The translations under genes and the position numbers were made by a program. Source: UMGS755 sp045595795 (lineage in GTDB: Bacteria > Bacillota > Clostridia > UBA1381 > UBA9506). Taken from it: a DNA stretch of 42,844 nucleotides. The notes beneath the pieces are model-generated. The model had not been told where the DNA came from, did no database searches, and was given only the letters and a program-made list of their open reading frames with translations. The stretch lies in assembly GCA_045595795.1 (NCBI GenBank), contig JAZOBC010000002.1, positions 1 through 42,844 on the forward strand. Reading direction: 5' to 3'. Below are positions 14,779 through 23,401 of the stretch, in pieces (the first letter of the stretch is position 1; every line of letters starts with the position of its first letter).

Positions 14779-15579
14779 TTATGGGCGAAGTCCCATGCCA
14801 CCCTCTAAAGTCAGGGTCTCACCGGTTAAATATTTAAAATCAGGATGTGCAAGCTGTACGCAAACACGACCGATTTCCAGCTCTGGGTCGCCATAATGCC
14901 CGGCAGGGGGCATTTTCACATTGGCTTTGAAAGCGTCAGGATATGCCTTTTCAAAGTTTTCAAGCTGTGCGGTCCAGGCAAGGGGACAAATGATATTAAC
15001 GTTGATGCCGTCTTTTGCCCATTCTGTTGCAGCAACGCGGCTCAGTCCACGAATACCTTCTTTAGCGGCGGCATAAGCGCACTGACCAAAATTGCCAAAC
15101 AAGCCGGCACCGGAAGCGAAGTTGATGACACTACCTTTTGCTTCTGCCAAATAGGGATAGCAGGCCTTCATGTAGTAAAATGTTGCATATAATCCGGAAT
15201 AAATGGCTAAATCGAACTGCTCGGTGGTGTGGTCTGCCAGGGTAACACCTGAAGCAGAAGCCTGGGCGTTGTTAATTAACACATCAATTCTACCAAAGGC
15301 TTCGATGGTCTTCTCAACAACGCTATTTACGACAGCTAAGTTATCAGCACCTACGTTCACATCGGCCTGCATAACCAACACCTTCACGCCGTATAAGCGT
15401 TGAAGTTCTTCTTTAGCAGCCTCTAATTTTTCAACATTGCGACCTGTAATCACAATGTTTGCGCCTTCTTTTGCGTAAGCTGTGGCAATGCCATAACCAA
15501 TGGAGCCGCATCGGCCATTGCTTAAAACGGCGCGACCTGCGCCGGTGATTAAAACGGTTTTATCTTTTAAAAAACTCAT
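14779..15579 (-). CDS. Short-chain dehydrogenase/reductase with extended glycine loop
   Basis: A 266-residue classical-type SDR. The cofactor motif begins TGAGR (12-16), but about ten residues separate it from the SIGYGIA segment (26-32), an insertion in the nucleotide-binding loop. Downstream landmarks are normal: NNAQ near 103-106, S156 in NFASGAG, and Y169-x3-K173. It should reduce or oxidise a keto/hydroxyl pair with NAD(P). It is close to 3-oxoacyl-ACP-reductase-like SDRs, but the substrate is unknown. AAGGA precedes the start and a consensus promoter lies upstream. It is convergent with the AtuA operon and may or may not belong to that pathway. Confidence 0.85.
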   Translation of the reverse strand: MSFLKDKTVLITGAGRAVLSNGRCGSIGYGIATAYAKEGANIVITGRNVEKLEAAKEELQRLYGVKVLVMQADVNVGADNLAVVNSVVEKTIEAFGRIDVLINNAQASASGVTLADHTTEQFDLAIYSGLYATFYYMKACYPYLAEAKGSVINFASGAGLFGNFGQCAYAAAKEGIRGLSRVAATEWAKDGINVNIICPLAWTAQLENFEKAYPDAFKANVKMPPAGHYGDPELEIGRVCVQLAHPDFKYLTGETLTLEGGMGLRP

Positions 15580-15615
15580 ATTTTCGTGTTCCTTTACAAT
15601 TTATTTTGTATTGTT

Positions 15616-15645
15616 ATTATAACCCATTCATCAAGTTTTTGTCAA
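15616..15645 (-). promoter_or_regulatory. Consensus promoter for the SDR gene
   Basis: On the minus strand: TTGACA (15645-15640), 18-bp spacer, TATAAT (15621-15616). Both boxes are perfect. The leader to the start at 15579 is about 30 nt, so expression is probably strong and constitutive. Confidence 0.8.
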
Positions 15646-15703
15646 CACCGGATATTTTATATATTTTAACGCATTTTTTTTATTAAAGAATATTCAAAAA
15701 CAG

Positions 15704-15742
15704 AAAACTGCAACACCAAGAAAATGCTGATGTTGCAGTTTT
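15704..15742 (-). terminator. Terminator after lysS
   Basis: Twelve-nt complementary arms (15704-15715 and 15731-15742) with a 15-nt loop and a T run. It lies just downstream of lysS on the minus strand and separates it from the SDR promoter. Confidence 0.65.
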
Positions 15743-15776
15743 TGCATGTCTTCAATATTTGACTACAATGGAAAAT

Positions 15777-17258
15777 TTATTTCTCCAAAGTTTTCATGGT
15801 CGGAAACAGCAGTACATCGCGGATGGCGGCAGAGTCCGTCAAAAGCATGCACATACGGTCGATACCAAAGCCGATACCGCCTGTGGGGGGCATACCGATT
15901 TCCAATGCGTTCATAAAGTCTTCGTCGGTGGTGTTTGCTTCTTCGTCACCCTGCGCTAAAAGCTCTTCCTGAGCACGGAAGCGTTCACGCTGATCGATGG
16001 GGTCGTTAAGCTCAGAATAAGCATTTGCCATTTCCCAACCGTTCATGAAGAATTCAAAACGCTCTACATATTCCGGATTTTCCGGCTTTTTCTTTGTCAG
16101 GGGAGAAATCTCAATGGGATGGTCCATGACAAAAGTGGGTTGAATCAAGTGTTCTTCAGCATATTCTTCAAAGAAAAGGCTTAAGATATCGCCCTTCTTG
16201 TGACGGTCTTCAAACTGTACGTGGTGTTCCTTAGCTACAGCGCGTGCTTCTTCCAAAGTATGAATTTCGTTAAAGTCTACGCCGGCATATTTTTTAACGG
16301 CGTCTACCATGGTGATTCTTTCAAAGGGCTTGCCCAAATCCATTTCCACTCCGTTATAAACGATAGTGGTGGTACCAAGTACCTCCTGGGCAACGTGACG
16401 ATACAGATTTTCGGTTAAATCCATCATGCCGTGATAATCGGTGTATGCCTGATAAAGCTCCATCAGAGTAAACTCAGGATTATGACGGGTATCTAAGCCT
16501 TCGTTACGGAATACACGACCAATTTCATAGACCTTTTCAAGTCCGCCTACAATGAGACGTTTTAAATAAAGTTCTAAGGAAATGCGGAGCTTGAAATCTT
16601 CGTTTAAAGCATTAAAATGAGTTTCAAAAGGACGAGCAGCAGCACCACCGGCGTTGGCAACCAGCATGGGTGTTTCAACCTCTAAAAAGCCCTGATTATT
16701 TAAATAATTACGAATACTTGCAATGATTTTTGAACGCTTAATGAAAGTATCTTTAACATCCGTGTTCATAATTAAATCCACATAGCGCTGACGGTAGCGA
16801 ATGTCGGTATCAGTTAAGCCGTGGAATTTCTCGGGCAGAGGCTGCAGGGATTTGGACATTAAGGTGTAGCTATCAACCTTAACGGAAATTTCACCGGTTT
16901 TGGTGGTGAAAACTTCGCCGGTTGCACCTAAGATATCACCAATGTCCAGCTTCTTAAATGCATCATAGCTTTCGCCCAACAAATCCATTTTAACAAACAG
17001 CTGAATGCGTCCATCAATATCCTGCAAATCACAGAACATAACCTTACCCATACCGCGTTTAGACATCAGTCGGCCGGCAACCGTTACTTTTTTGCCTTCT
17101 AAGGCGTCATAATTTTCTTTGACCTGCAAGGTGGAGTGGGTTGTTTCAAATTTAACCACTTCAAAGGGATCTTTGCCGGCTGCCTGTAAGTCTTTCAGCT
17201 TGTCGCGGCGGATTTGTAAAATCTCATTTAAATCTGTTTCATGTGCTTGCTGTTGCAT
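15777..17258 (-). CDS. lysS: Lysyl-tRNA synthetase, class II
   Basis: A 493-residue enzyme charging tRNA-Lys, cytoplasmic. The N-terminal OB-fold anticodon domain spans about 50-170 (VTVAGRLMSKRGMGK, FCDLQDIDGRIQLF). The class II core follows with motif 2 EIGRVFRNEGLDTRHNPEFT and motif 3 GFGIDRMCMLL. The full length agrees with bacterial LysRS-II. Start at 17258 has GGGAGG. It is transcribed alone, divergently from murA, from a good promoter at 17314-17342. I see no T-box or other leader structure. Confidence 0.98.
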   Translation of the reverse strand: MQQQAHETDLNEILQIRRDKLKDLQAAGKDPFEVVKFETTHSTLQVKENYDALEGKKVTVAGRLMSKRGMGKVMFCDLQDIDGRIQLFVKMDLLGESYDAFKKLDIGDILGATGEVFTTKTGEISVKVDSYTLMSKSLQPLPEKFHGLTDTDIRYRQRYVDLIMNTDVKDTFIKRSKIIASIRNYLNNQGFLEVETPMLVANAGGAAARPFETHFNALNEDFKLRISLELYLKRLIVGGLEKVYEIGRVFRNEGLDTRHNPEFTLMELYQAYTDYHGMMDLTENLYRHVAQEVLGTTTIVYNGVEMDLGKPFERITMVDAVKKYAGVDFNEIHTLEEARAVAKEHHVQFEDRHKKGDILSLFFEEYAEEHLIQPTFVMDHPIEISPLTKKKPENPEYVERFEFFMNGWEMANAYSELNDPIDQRERFRAQEELLAQGDEEANTTDEDFMNALEIGMPPTGGIGFGIDRMCMLLTDSAAIRDVLLFPTMKTLEK

Positions 17259-17313
17259 GGAAAACCTCCCGGGAATTTATCTCTTTTATTTTTGGTAAAA
17301 TCATACACCTAAC

Positions 17314-17342
17314 ATTATACTACAAATTATTGCTTTTGTAAA
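17314..17342 (-). promoter_or_regulatory. Promoter of lysS
   Basis: On the minus strand: TTTACA (17342-17337), 17-bp spacer, TATAAT (17319-17314). The leader is about 50 nt. Confidence 0.75.
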
Positions 17343-17392
17343 ACCTTATTTTAAAAAAATTTACAAATTCCTTGCAAACCGAGTAAAAACTA

Positions 17393-17420
17393 TTGATTTT
17401 TTTGTATAAGATGGTATAAT
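17393..17420 (+). promoter_or_regulatory. Promoter of the murA operon
   Basis: TTGATT (17393-17398), 16-bp spacer, TATAAT (17415-17420), about 40 nt before the start codon. Confidence 0.7.
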
Positions 17421-17467
17421 ATTTATGTGTGTACTTTTTGATTTGAACAGTTAAGGAGATGTATATA

Positions 17468-18724
17468 TTGGAAAAAATAGTGGTTAAGGGAGGCAAACGG
17501 CTTTGCGGCGAAGTGACCGTCAGCGGAGCAAAAAATGCCGCCGTTGCAATTATACCTGCTGCTATTTTGGTTGATGGTGTTTGTACCATTGAAAACGTAC
17601 CGAACATCAAAGATGTTCAGGTGATTGCAAAAATTCTGGAGTTTATGGGTGCCGGCGTTACATATTTAGACGCCTATACGCTACAGATTGATTGCCGTAG
17701 TATTGACAAGCAAACAGCACCTTATGATATGATGCGGAAGATGCGTGCTTCTTATTACTTATTGGGTGCACTGTTAGGGCGTTTTCATAAGGCGAACGTC
17801 ACCATGCCCGGTGGTTGTTATTTTGGTCCCAGGCCCATTGACCAGCATATCAAAGGTTTTGAAGCGCTGGGTGCTGTGGTTCGGCAGGACAGTGATGTGA
17901 TTATTGCTGAGGCAGAAAAGCTCTGTGGTACCAGTATTTATCTGGATACTGTCAGCGTGGGTGCTACAATCAACATCATTTTGGCAGCGACCTTGGCAGA
18001 AGGTGTTACAACCATTGAAAATGTAGCAAAAGAGCCACATATTGTGGATTTGGCAAACTTCTTAAATGCAATGGGTGCCAACATTAAGGGCGCCGGTACG
18101 GACGTGATTCGTGTCACCGGCGTGAAAAAGCTTAAGGGTGGTAGCTATTCGATTATTCCCGACCAGATTGAAGCCGGCACCTTTATGGTTGCGGCAGCAG
18201 CCACCGGCGGCAATGTACTGGTGAGGAACATCATTCCCAAGCACATGGAATCTGTCAGTGCCAAGCTGACAGAGATTGGTGCAAAAGTCACAGAATATGA
18301 TGATAGCATTCGCGTAGAGGGTAGTGGCAACATTTCGGGTGTTAACATTAAAACCCTGCCTTATCCCGGTTTTCCGACGGATATGCAGCCGCAGATTGTG
18401 TCGCTGCTTTCAGTTGCCAAAGGTGTCAGCCTGGTGACGGAAGGTGTTTGGGACAGTCGCTTCCAATATGTGGGTGAACTGCTTCGCATGGGTGCTAACA
18501 TTCGTGTGGATGGCAAAACAGCTTATATCACCGGTGTTGACCACTTAGAGGGCGCTCCTGTTCGGGCAACGGACTTGCGTGGCGGTGCCGGTATGGTCAT
18601 TGCAGGCCTCATGGCAGAGGGTATCACGGAAATTACGGACTTAGAACATATTGACCGTGGTTATGAAAAAATGGAAGACAAATTCAAGGCGTTGGGTGCT
18701 GATATTTGCCGCGTTTCAGAATAA
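17468..18724 (+). CDS. murA: UDP-N-acetylglucosamine 1-carboxyvinyltransferase
   Basis: A 418-residue enzyme transferring enolpyruvate from PEP to UDP-GlcNAc, the first committed step of peptidoglycan synthesis. N-terminal SGAKNAAVAIIPAAIL and the active-site loop GGCYFGPRPID are diagnostic. C117 is the catalytic cysteine, so the fosfomycin-sensitive form is expected. I choose TTG at 17468 (MEKIVVKGG): AAGGAG lies 9 nt upstream and the protein start matches the family. The ATG at 17459 is only 1 nt from the ribosome site. It opens a forward run containing pgeF and the WalRK cell-wall regulators. Confidence 0.97.
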   Translation: MEKIVVKGGKRLCGEVTVSGAKNAAVAIIPAAILVDGVCTIENVPNIKDVQVIAKILEFMGAGVTYLDAYTLQIDCRSIDKQTAPYDMMRKMRASYYLLGALLGRFHKANVTMPGGCYFGPRPIDQHIKGFEALGAVVRQDSDVIIAEAEKLCGTSIYLDTVSVGATINIILAATLAEGVTTIENVAKEPHIVDLANFLNAMGANIKGAGTDVIRVTGVKKLKGGSYSIIPDQIEAGTFMVAAAATGGNVLVRNIIPKHMESVSAKLTEIGAKVTEYDDSIRVEGSGNISGVNIKTLPYPGFPTDMQPQIVSLLSVAKGVSLVTEGVWDSRFQYVGELLRMGANIRVDGKTAYITGVDHLEGAPVRATDLRGGAGMVIAGLMAEGITEITDLEHIDRGYEKMEDKFKALGADICRVSE

Positions 18725-18734
18725 GTCATATAAT
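18706..18734 (+). promoter_or_regulatory. Candidate internal promoter at the end of murA
   Basis: TTGCCG (18706-18711), 17-bp spacer, TATAAT (18729-18734), overlapping the murA stop. It would let the downstream gamma subunit, pgeF and walRK be expressed apart from murA. Confidence 0.5.
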
Positions 18735-18797
18735 TCCCGCTTTGCTTCTCCACAGGCAGAGCAGTGGATTGATAAGAGTTTTTGTGGAAGAAAGGCT

Positions 18798-19346
18798 ATG
18801 GAATTTAAAATGAAGAATTGTAAAATTATGTTGGCTGGTTTTGGTGGACAAGGTATTTTGTTTGCCGGTAAAGTTTTGGCATATGCAGGTCTGAAAGTAG
18901 GCAGAGAGGTTTCCTGGTTGCCCTCTTATGGCCCTGAAATGCGTGGCGGCACAGCGAATTGCAGCGTGGTTATCTCTGACAAGCCTGTTGGTTCTCCGGT
19001 TATTCCCAATCCTGATGTGTTAATTGCTATGAACCGTCCTTCATTAGATAAATTTGAAGACACCCTGCCTGCCGGCGGTATCATTATTGCTGATAGTTCT
19101 ATGGTAGACAGAGAAGTGGCTCGCACAGATTTGAATGTCATTAAAATCCCTGCCAGAGAAATGGCATTGGAAGCAGAACTCGGCAATCTTGCTAACATGG
19201 TTATTGTTGGTCGCTTGATTAAGGAAACCGGTTTATATACCTTAGATGAAATCAAAGCCGGTCTTGAAAAGAGTATTCCGCCGACGAAAGCTGCTTTGTT
19301 TGAAAAGAATGTAAAGGCCATTGAACTTGGCTATCAACATGCATAA
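18798..19346 (+). CDS. 2-oxoacid:ferredoxin oxidoreductase gamma subunit (orphan)
   Basis: A 182-residue protein with GFGGQGILFAGKVLAYAG near the start and SYGPEMRGGTANCSV, both typical of the gamma (KorC/VorC/PorG) domain. The full enzymes oxidise pyruvate, 2-oxoglutarate or branched 2-oxoacids to acyl-CoA and reduce ferredoxin, and need alpha, beta and usually delta subunits. None of those is adjacent; neighbours are murA and pgeF. The length is complete for a gamma subunit, so this is a separated gene, not a fragment. Start 18798 has a GGAAGAAAGG region upstream but tight spacing; ATG 18810 is an alternative. Confidence 0.85.
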   Translation: MEFKMKNCKIMLAGFGGQGILFAGKVLAYAGLKVGREVSWLPSYGPEMRGGTANCSVVISDKPVGSPVIPNPDVLIAMNRPSLDKFEDTLPAGGIIIADSSMVDREVARTDLNVIKIPAREMALEAELGNLANMVIVGRLIKETGLYTLDEIKAGLEKSIPPTKAALFEKNVKAIELGYQHA

Positions 19347-20148
19347 TTCATCCTTTACATATAATGACAGTCGCGTTTTGTCAGCTGATTGCTTGACAGA
19401 AACAGGTCTTGTTCGTCATGGCTTTTCTACGCGCGTGGGCGGAACAAGTGAAGGAACTTTCTCGTCTTTGAATTTAGGACTGTATACAAAAGACGATTTT
19501 GAAAATGTTCGTAGTAATTTTGCCTTGTTCTGCAACGATGTTGGTGTTGACCCGACGCGTTTGGCAATGGTTCAGCAGGTTCACAGCACCAAAATCGTTG
19601 TTGCGCGCGCTTCTGATTGTGGCGTGGGATTGGAAAACCCTGAGACATTGCCCATGGTTGATGGGCTTGTGACCAATGAACCCGGCGTATGTCTGGCGAC
19701 ATTTTGTGCAGACTGTACGCCGATTTTGATGCTCGACCCAGTGAAAAAGGTGATTGCCTCCGTTCATTCCGGTTGGCGCGGCACCTTAGGACAGATTGTA
19801 GCAGAAGCTGTTCGTGTCATGGTGGAGACCTGTGGCTCTGTGGCAGAACATATTGTGGCTGTTATGGGTCCATCCATTAAGCAGTGTCACTTTGAAGTGG
19901 ATGAGGATGTATATCTTTTGTTTCGTGAGAGGTTTGGAACCACATTTGAAGAAAATGTGAAACAAAAAGGACAAAAATATTATATTGATACCGATGCGTT
20001 AAATCGTAAGACCCTGCTTTCGGCAGGGCTTTTGCGTCATAATATTCACACTTGCCCGATTTGTACCTACTGTGATGAACGGTTCTTTTCTCACCGCAGA
20101 GATGGTGAAACCGGACGGATGTGTGCGATGATTGAGCTAAAAGCTTAA
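19339..20148 (+). CDS. pgeF: Peptidoglycan editing factor, YfiH/laccase-domain family
   Basis: A 269-residue protein with the family triad H82 (QQVHST), C126 (CADCTP) and H143 (SVHSGWRG), a zinc site. Relatives include E. coli YfiH/PgeF, linked to correct peptidoglycan stem composition, and human LACC1; purine nucleoside phosphorylase or hydrolase activity has been shown in the family. Start ATG 19339 overlaps the previous stop by 8 nt, indicating translational coupling; the ribosome site is weak. Its place between murA and walRK supports a cell-wall role. Confidence 0.88.
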   Translation: MHNSSFTYNDSRVLSADCLTETGLVRHGFSTRVGGTSEGTFSSLNLGLYTKDDFENVRSNFALFCNDVGVDPTRLAMVQQVHSTKIVVARASDCGVGLENPETLPMVDGLVTNEPGVCLATFCADCTPILMLDPVKKVIASVHSGWRGTLGQIVAEAVRVMVETCGSVAEHIVAVMGPSIKQCHFEVDEDVYLLFRERFGTTFEENVKQKGQKYYIDTDALNRKTLLSAGLLRHNIHTCPICTYCDERFFSHRRDGETGRMCAMIELKA

Positions 20149-20173
20149 AAACAACAAAGGAAGAGGTGGCGAC

Positions 20174-20872
20174 ATGGAACGTGTGGTTCTGGTTGTTGAT
20201 GATGAAAAACCGATTCTTGACATTTTGAGATTTAATTTGGAAAAAGAGGGATTTAAGGTCCTTGGTGCCGGTGATGGCGAAATGGGTTTAAACCTGGCAC
20301 TGACAGAAAATCCCGATTTAATTTTACTTGATATTATGCTTCCTAAAATGGATGGTTTCGACGTTTGCAAGCGCATTCGTGAAAAATCCAACGTGCCGAT
20401 TATTATGATTACGGCAAGGGAGGAAGAAGTGGATAAGGTGCTTGGTTTAGAATTGGGCGCAGATGATTATATTACCAAACCCTTTAGCGTGCGTGAACTT
20501 TTGGCGCGTGTCAAGGCGAATATGCGTCGCTTTGCGGGTGATGCTAAGGAAGAAGCATCTGATTTAATTCAGGCAGCTTCCGATTTGGTGATTAATACCA
20601 CAAAATATGAGGTTATAAAAAACGGCGTCGTTTTAGATTTGACTTTGCGTGAATATGAGCTGTTAAAGTTTTTGGTTACGCAGCCGAATCGCATCTTCTC
20701 CCGTGAAGCATTGCTCTCCAGTGTGTGGGGTTATGAGTTTTACGGTGATGTGCGTACGGTGGATGTTACCGTGCGTCGCCTGCGTGAAAAAGTAGAGGAC
20801 GATTCCAGTAATCCGCGCTATATTCTGACCAAACGAGGCGTTGGATATTATTTTAACAAATCAGCAGAATAA
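20174..20872 (+). CDS. walR: WalR-type response regulator (OmpR/PhoB family)
   Basis: A 232-residue two-domain regulator. The receiver domain (1-120) has acidic residues D9 and D10, phosphoacceptor D53 in LLDIMLPKMDG, and the YITKPF lysine. The C-terminal winged helix (about 135-230) carries LREYELLKFL and the RTVDVTVRRLREKVE recognition helix. WalR controls autolysins and other cell-wall genes in Firmicutes. Identification rests on the adjoining kinase with an extracytoplasmic and a PAS domain, and on YycH/YycI-like genes downstream. AAGGAAGAGG precedes the start. PhoP is the nearest alternative name. Confidence 0.88.
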   Translation: MERVVLVVDDEKPILDILRFNLEKEGFKVLGAGDGEMGLNLALTENPDLILLDIMLPKMDGFDVCKRIREKSNVPIIMITAREEEVDKVLGLELGADDYITKPFSVRELLARVKANMRRFAGDAKEEASDLIQAASDLVINTTKYEVIKNGVVLDLTLREYELLKFLVTQPNRIFSREALLSSVWGYEFYGDVRTVDVTVRRLREKVEDDSSNPRYILTKRGVGYYFNKSAE

Positions 20873-20889
20873 TTCAGAGAGGGTATCGT

Positions 20890-22680
20890 ATGTTTAAGAG
20901 CCTACAATGGAAAATGGTGGCGATTTTTGTTCTGTTGGTACTTGCAATTATATCTGTGTCGGGAACGTTTTTGGTTTTGTCGGTTACGGATTCTTATCAC
21001 CACTTGTTTGTTGATGAAATGAATTCAATTTTTACCGATTCCTTCCTCAGTCAGTTGAAAACGGGAACCGACCGGGACGAAGCTTATTTGCAGAACGTTT
21101 TAAAAGCATATTTGCCTCGTATGGGTATTGACTCATATCGAAATTATTATATTATTTCAGCGGCAGATAACACCATTGTTGACACTTCGGCAGATGAGGC
21201 AGTTCCGCATGCAAACCGAACGACGAACTTTATTGCGGCCCTTTCGGGCTCGGTCGGCAATCGGGTCAGCGTGCAGGCGAAAATCATGGATTTTGCCGTG
21301 CCTATTCGTGGTGACAGTTATTCCTATATCATTTATGTCTGTGATACCAAAGAGGAACTAACAGTTATTATCCAGCGGATTTACAGCATTATTCTGCAAG
21401 CTCTTTTGTTAGGTGTTGCCATTGCGCTGATTATGGGCTATTTTCTGTCCCGTACCATTACAACACCCATTGCTAATCTGACTAAGAAAGCAAAACGATT
21501 GGCAGAAGGGGAGTTTGAGACGAAGATTGAGGTTAAGTCTGACGATGAGATTGGCACCTTGACAGAAGCCTTTAACGACATGTCCTCTAAGTTGCAGGTT
21601 GCTATGCTGCAAATGTCGACGGAAAAAAACAAGGTAGAAGCAATTTTGCTGAATATGACAGACGGCGTCATGGCCTTTGCTACTGACGGCAGCGTCATTC
21701 ACATCAATCCCACGGCACGAAAAATGTTTGGATTGTCAGACGCGGATGAAATTGAGTTTGACTCTTTTTTCAGCAGCCATAATGCAGACATTCATCTGGG
21801 TGACATGTTGTATTTGGAAGATAATCGTTTCGCAGAGCGTGATATCGACCTGAGGAATCTTTCGATTAAAGCCAGCTTTGTGGTTTTTGAGGATGAATTT
21901 GACAACACCGGCGGCGTTTTGGTGGTGCTACACGATGTTACGAAGCAGCAAAAGTTAGAAAATTCCCGAAGAGAATTTGTCGCAAATGTGTCTCATGAGC
22001 TCAGAACGCCACTGACTACCATTAAATCTTATGCCGAAACCATTTTAGATATGGTAGAGGGTTCAGATGTGCCTGTCACATTTGTGAATACAATTTTAAA
22101 CGAAACAGATCGCATGACAAGGCTGGTTAAGGATTTGCTGGTGCTATCCAGTTTAGAGCATGCAGACCAACTGAATAAAAGCAGTTTTTCTATGTCGTCT
22201 TTGGTACGCGACGTTGTAGATACATTAGAATTAGTTGCCAAAGAACAAGGTCATAGGCTGACCTTGAAAATTTCGAGTCCTTTTAAAGGTATGTTTTACG
22301 GCGATCGTGACAGATTAGAACAGCTTTTATATAACATTATATCCAATTCAATCAAATACACGCCCAACGGCGGTAAAATTCAGGTAACAGCCGGTCAGGA
22401 ATATCATAATGTTTTGATTAAAGTGAAAGATAACGGTATTGGTATTCCTGAAAAAGATTTGGGCAGACTGTTTGAGCGTTTTTATCGTGTAGATAAGGCG
22501 CGTAGCCGTGAAAAAGGCGGAACCGGCCTTGGTCTTGCAATTTCAAAAGGCATCGTAGACGGTCATGGTGGCAATATTTCGGTTACCAGTGAAGTCAATC
22601 GTGGTACGGAAGTGACGATTACGCTTCCGATTTTATCCCCGGAAATTGATGCGGCTTTGAAGAGTGAACTGGAATCATAG
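20890..22680 (+). CDS. walK: WalK-type sensor histidine kinase
   Basis: A 596-residue membrane kinase. TM1 spans about 8-29, an extracytoplasmic region about 30-160, TM2 about 166-186, and HAMP about 187-240. A PAS domain covers about 245-355. HisKA contains H369 in NVSHELRTPL. The HATPase domain has NSIKYTPNGG, DNGIGIPEKD and GGTGLGLAISKG. It should phosphorylate the regulator encoded 17 bp upstream. The TM-sensor-TM-HAMP-PAS order matches WalK and also PhoR; the downstream YycH/YycI-like genes favour WalK. Confidence 0.88.
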   Translation: MFKSLQWKMVAIFVLLVLAIISVSGTFLVLSVTDSYHHLFVDEMNSIFTDSFLSQLKTGTDRDEAYLQNVLKAYLPRMGIDSYRNYYIISAADNTIVDTSADEAVPHANRTTNFIAALSGSVGNRVSVQAKIMDFAVPIRGDSYSYIIYVCDTKEELTVIIQRIYSIILQALLLGVAIALIMGYFLSRTITTPIANLTKKAKRLAEGEFETKIEVKSDDEIGTLTEAFNDMSSKLQVAMLQMSTEKNKVEAILLNMTDGVMAFATDGSVIHINPTARKMFGLSDADEIEFDSFFSSHNADIHLGDMLYLEDNRFAERDIDLRNLSIKASFVVFEDEFDNTGGVLVVLHDVTKQQKLENSRREFVANVSHELRTPLTTIKSYAETILDMVEGSDVPVTFVNTILNETDRMTRLVKDLLVLSSLEHADQLNKSSFSMSSLVRDVVDTLELVAKEQGHRLTLKISSPFKGMFYGDRDRLEQLLYNIISNSIKYTPNGGKIQVTAGQEYHNVLIKVKDNGIGIPEKDLGRLFERFYRVDKARSREKGGTGLGLAISKGIVDGHGGNISVTSEVNRGTEVTITLPILSPEIDAALKSELES

Positions 22681-22734
22681 TCATAAAATGTAAAAGTAAC
22701 ATAATCTGTCCGTAACAGTTTTGTAAAAAATATG

Positions 22735-22743
22735 TGCTATAAT
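22735..22743 (+). promoter_or_regulatory. Extended -10 promoter after walK
   Basis: TGC followed directly by TATAAT (22738-22743), an extended -10 element with no good -35. TGTAAA hexamers at 22689 and 22722 resemble WalR half-sites, but no well-formed TGTAA-N5-TGTAA pair is present. It would drive the small exported protein at 22822. Confidence 0.5.
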
Positions 22744-22821
22744 AAACATACGGTGTCATATTTACAAATAGGACCCAAAATGTTTTTTCTATCAAAAATG
22801 AGTCAGGAGGTGCTGTAAACC

Positions 22822-23292
22822 ATGCAAAAGAAACTTAAAAAAGCAAGTGCAATGCTGTTGCTTATTGTCTTTTTGTTCAGTATGTCGCTGAATGTTTTTG
22901 CATCACCGGATGTTTTGCCGGGTGATGTTGCATCAACGGTTGCCGACCTGATAACGCTAAAGGCTCCTGAACAGCTAACATCTTCAACAACGAACAAGAA
23001 GTTGCCGATTTCCGCAACTGCTCCTCAGGGCACCTTGGTTACGGTATATCGGTATAATCCCTCAACAGGGTGCTACCATAAAATTGTAACAAACGATGTA
23101 CCCTTAGAATCTCTTGTTGGTTCAACTACGTTGTTTGCCGGTCAGGTTGATTTAACAGCCGGTTCAAACAAGTTTATTATCCGTGGCGCCGTAGATGATA
23201 CGATTTACACGGTAGTCAATTTCGAAGTAAACATGTTAAATGAAGGTTTTATGAACCGAATTAAAAGTGTTATCAGTGTCATTTTCAACTAA
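22822..23292 (+). CDS. Small exported protein in the walRK-yycHI locus, unknown
   Basis: A 156-residue protein with a clear signal peptide: KK-rich start, hydrophobic core about 10-22, probable cleavage after VFA (residue 27). The mature part (about 129 residues) is Ser/Thr rich. It then shows alternating hydrophobic strands (TLVTVYRYN, TLFAGQVDL, NKFIIRGAV, TVVNFEVN) suggesting a small beta-sandwich, perhaps Ig-like. No lipobox, LPxTG or catalytic motif is visible; the single mature cysteine is in STGCYHK. A strong AGGAGG site precedes the start, and the gene has its own candidate promoter after walK. I do not recognise the family. The position suggests an envelope or signalling accessory. 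Confidence 0.75.
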   Translation: MQKKLKKASAMLLLIVFLFSMSLNVFASPDVLPGDVASTVADLITLKAPEQLTSSTTNKKLPISATAPQGTLVTVYRYNPSTGCYHKIVTNDVPLESLVGSTTLFAGQVDLTAGSNKFIIRGAVDDTIYTVVNFEVNMLNEGFMNRIKSVISVIFN

Positions 23293-23306
23293 ATAATGTA
23301 AAGCGA

Positions 23307-23370
23307 AGGGGCGTCTTGGTGGTTTTGAATCTTGTGATTTAAAAACAACGGATGCCCTATTTTCATTTTT
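23307..23370 (+). terminator. Possible terminator or attenuator before the yycH-like gene
   Basis: AGGGGCGTC (23307-23315) can pair with GATGCCCT (23351-23358) with one bulge and a G-U, followed by ATTTTCATTTTT. The inner pairing is imperfect. It may reduce read-through from the small exported-protein gene. Confidence 0.35.
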
Positions 23371-23401
23371 AAATGTCTACTGTGGGAAAGGGGGAAAACG
23401 G

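Noticed and set aside
17459..17467. ATG 17459 as murA start
   Set aside because: It is only 1 nt from AAGGAG, while TTG 17468 has proper spacing and gives the family N-terminus.
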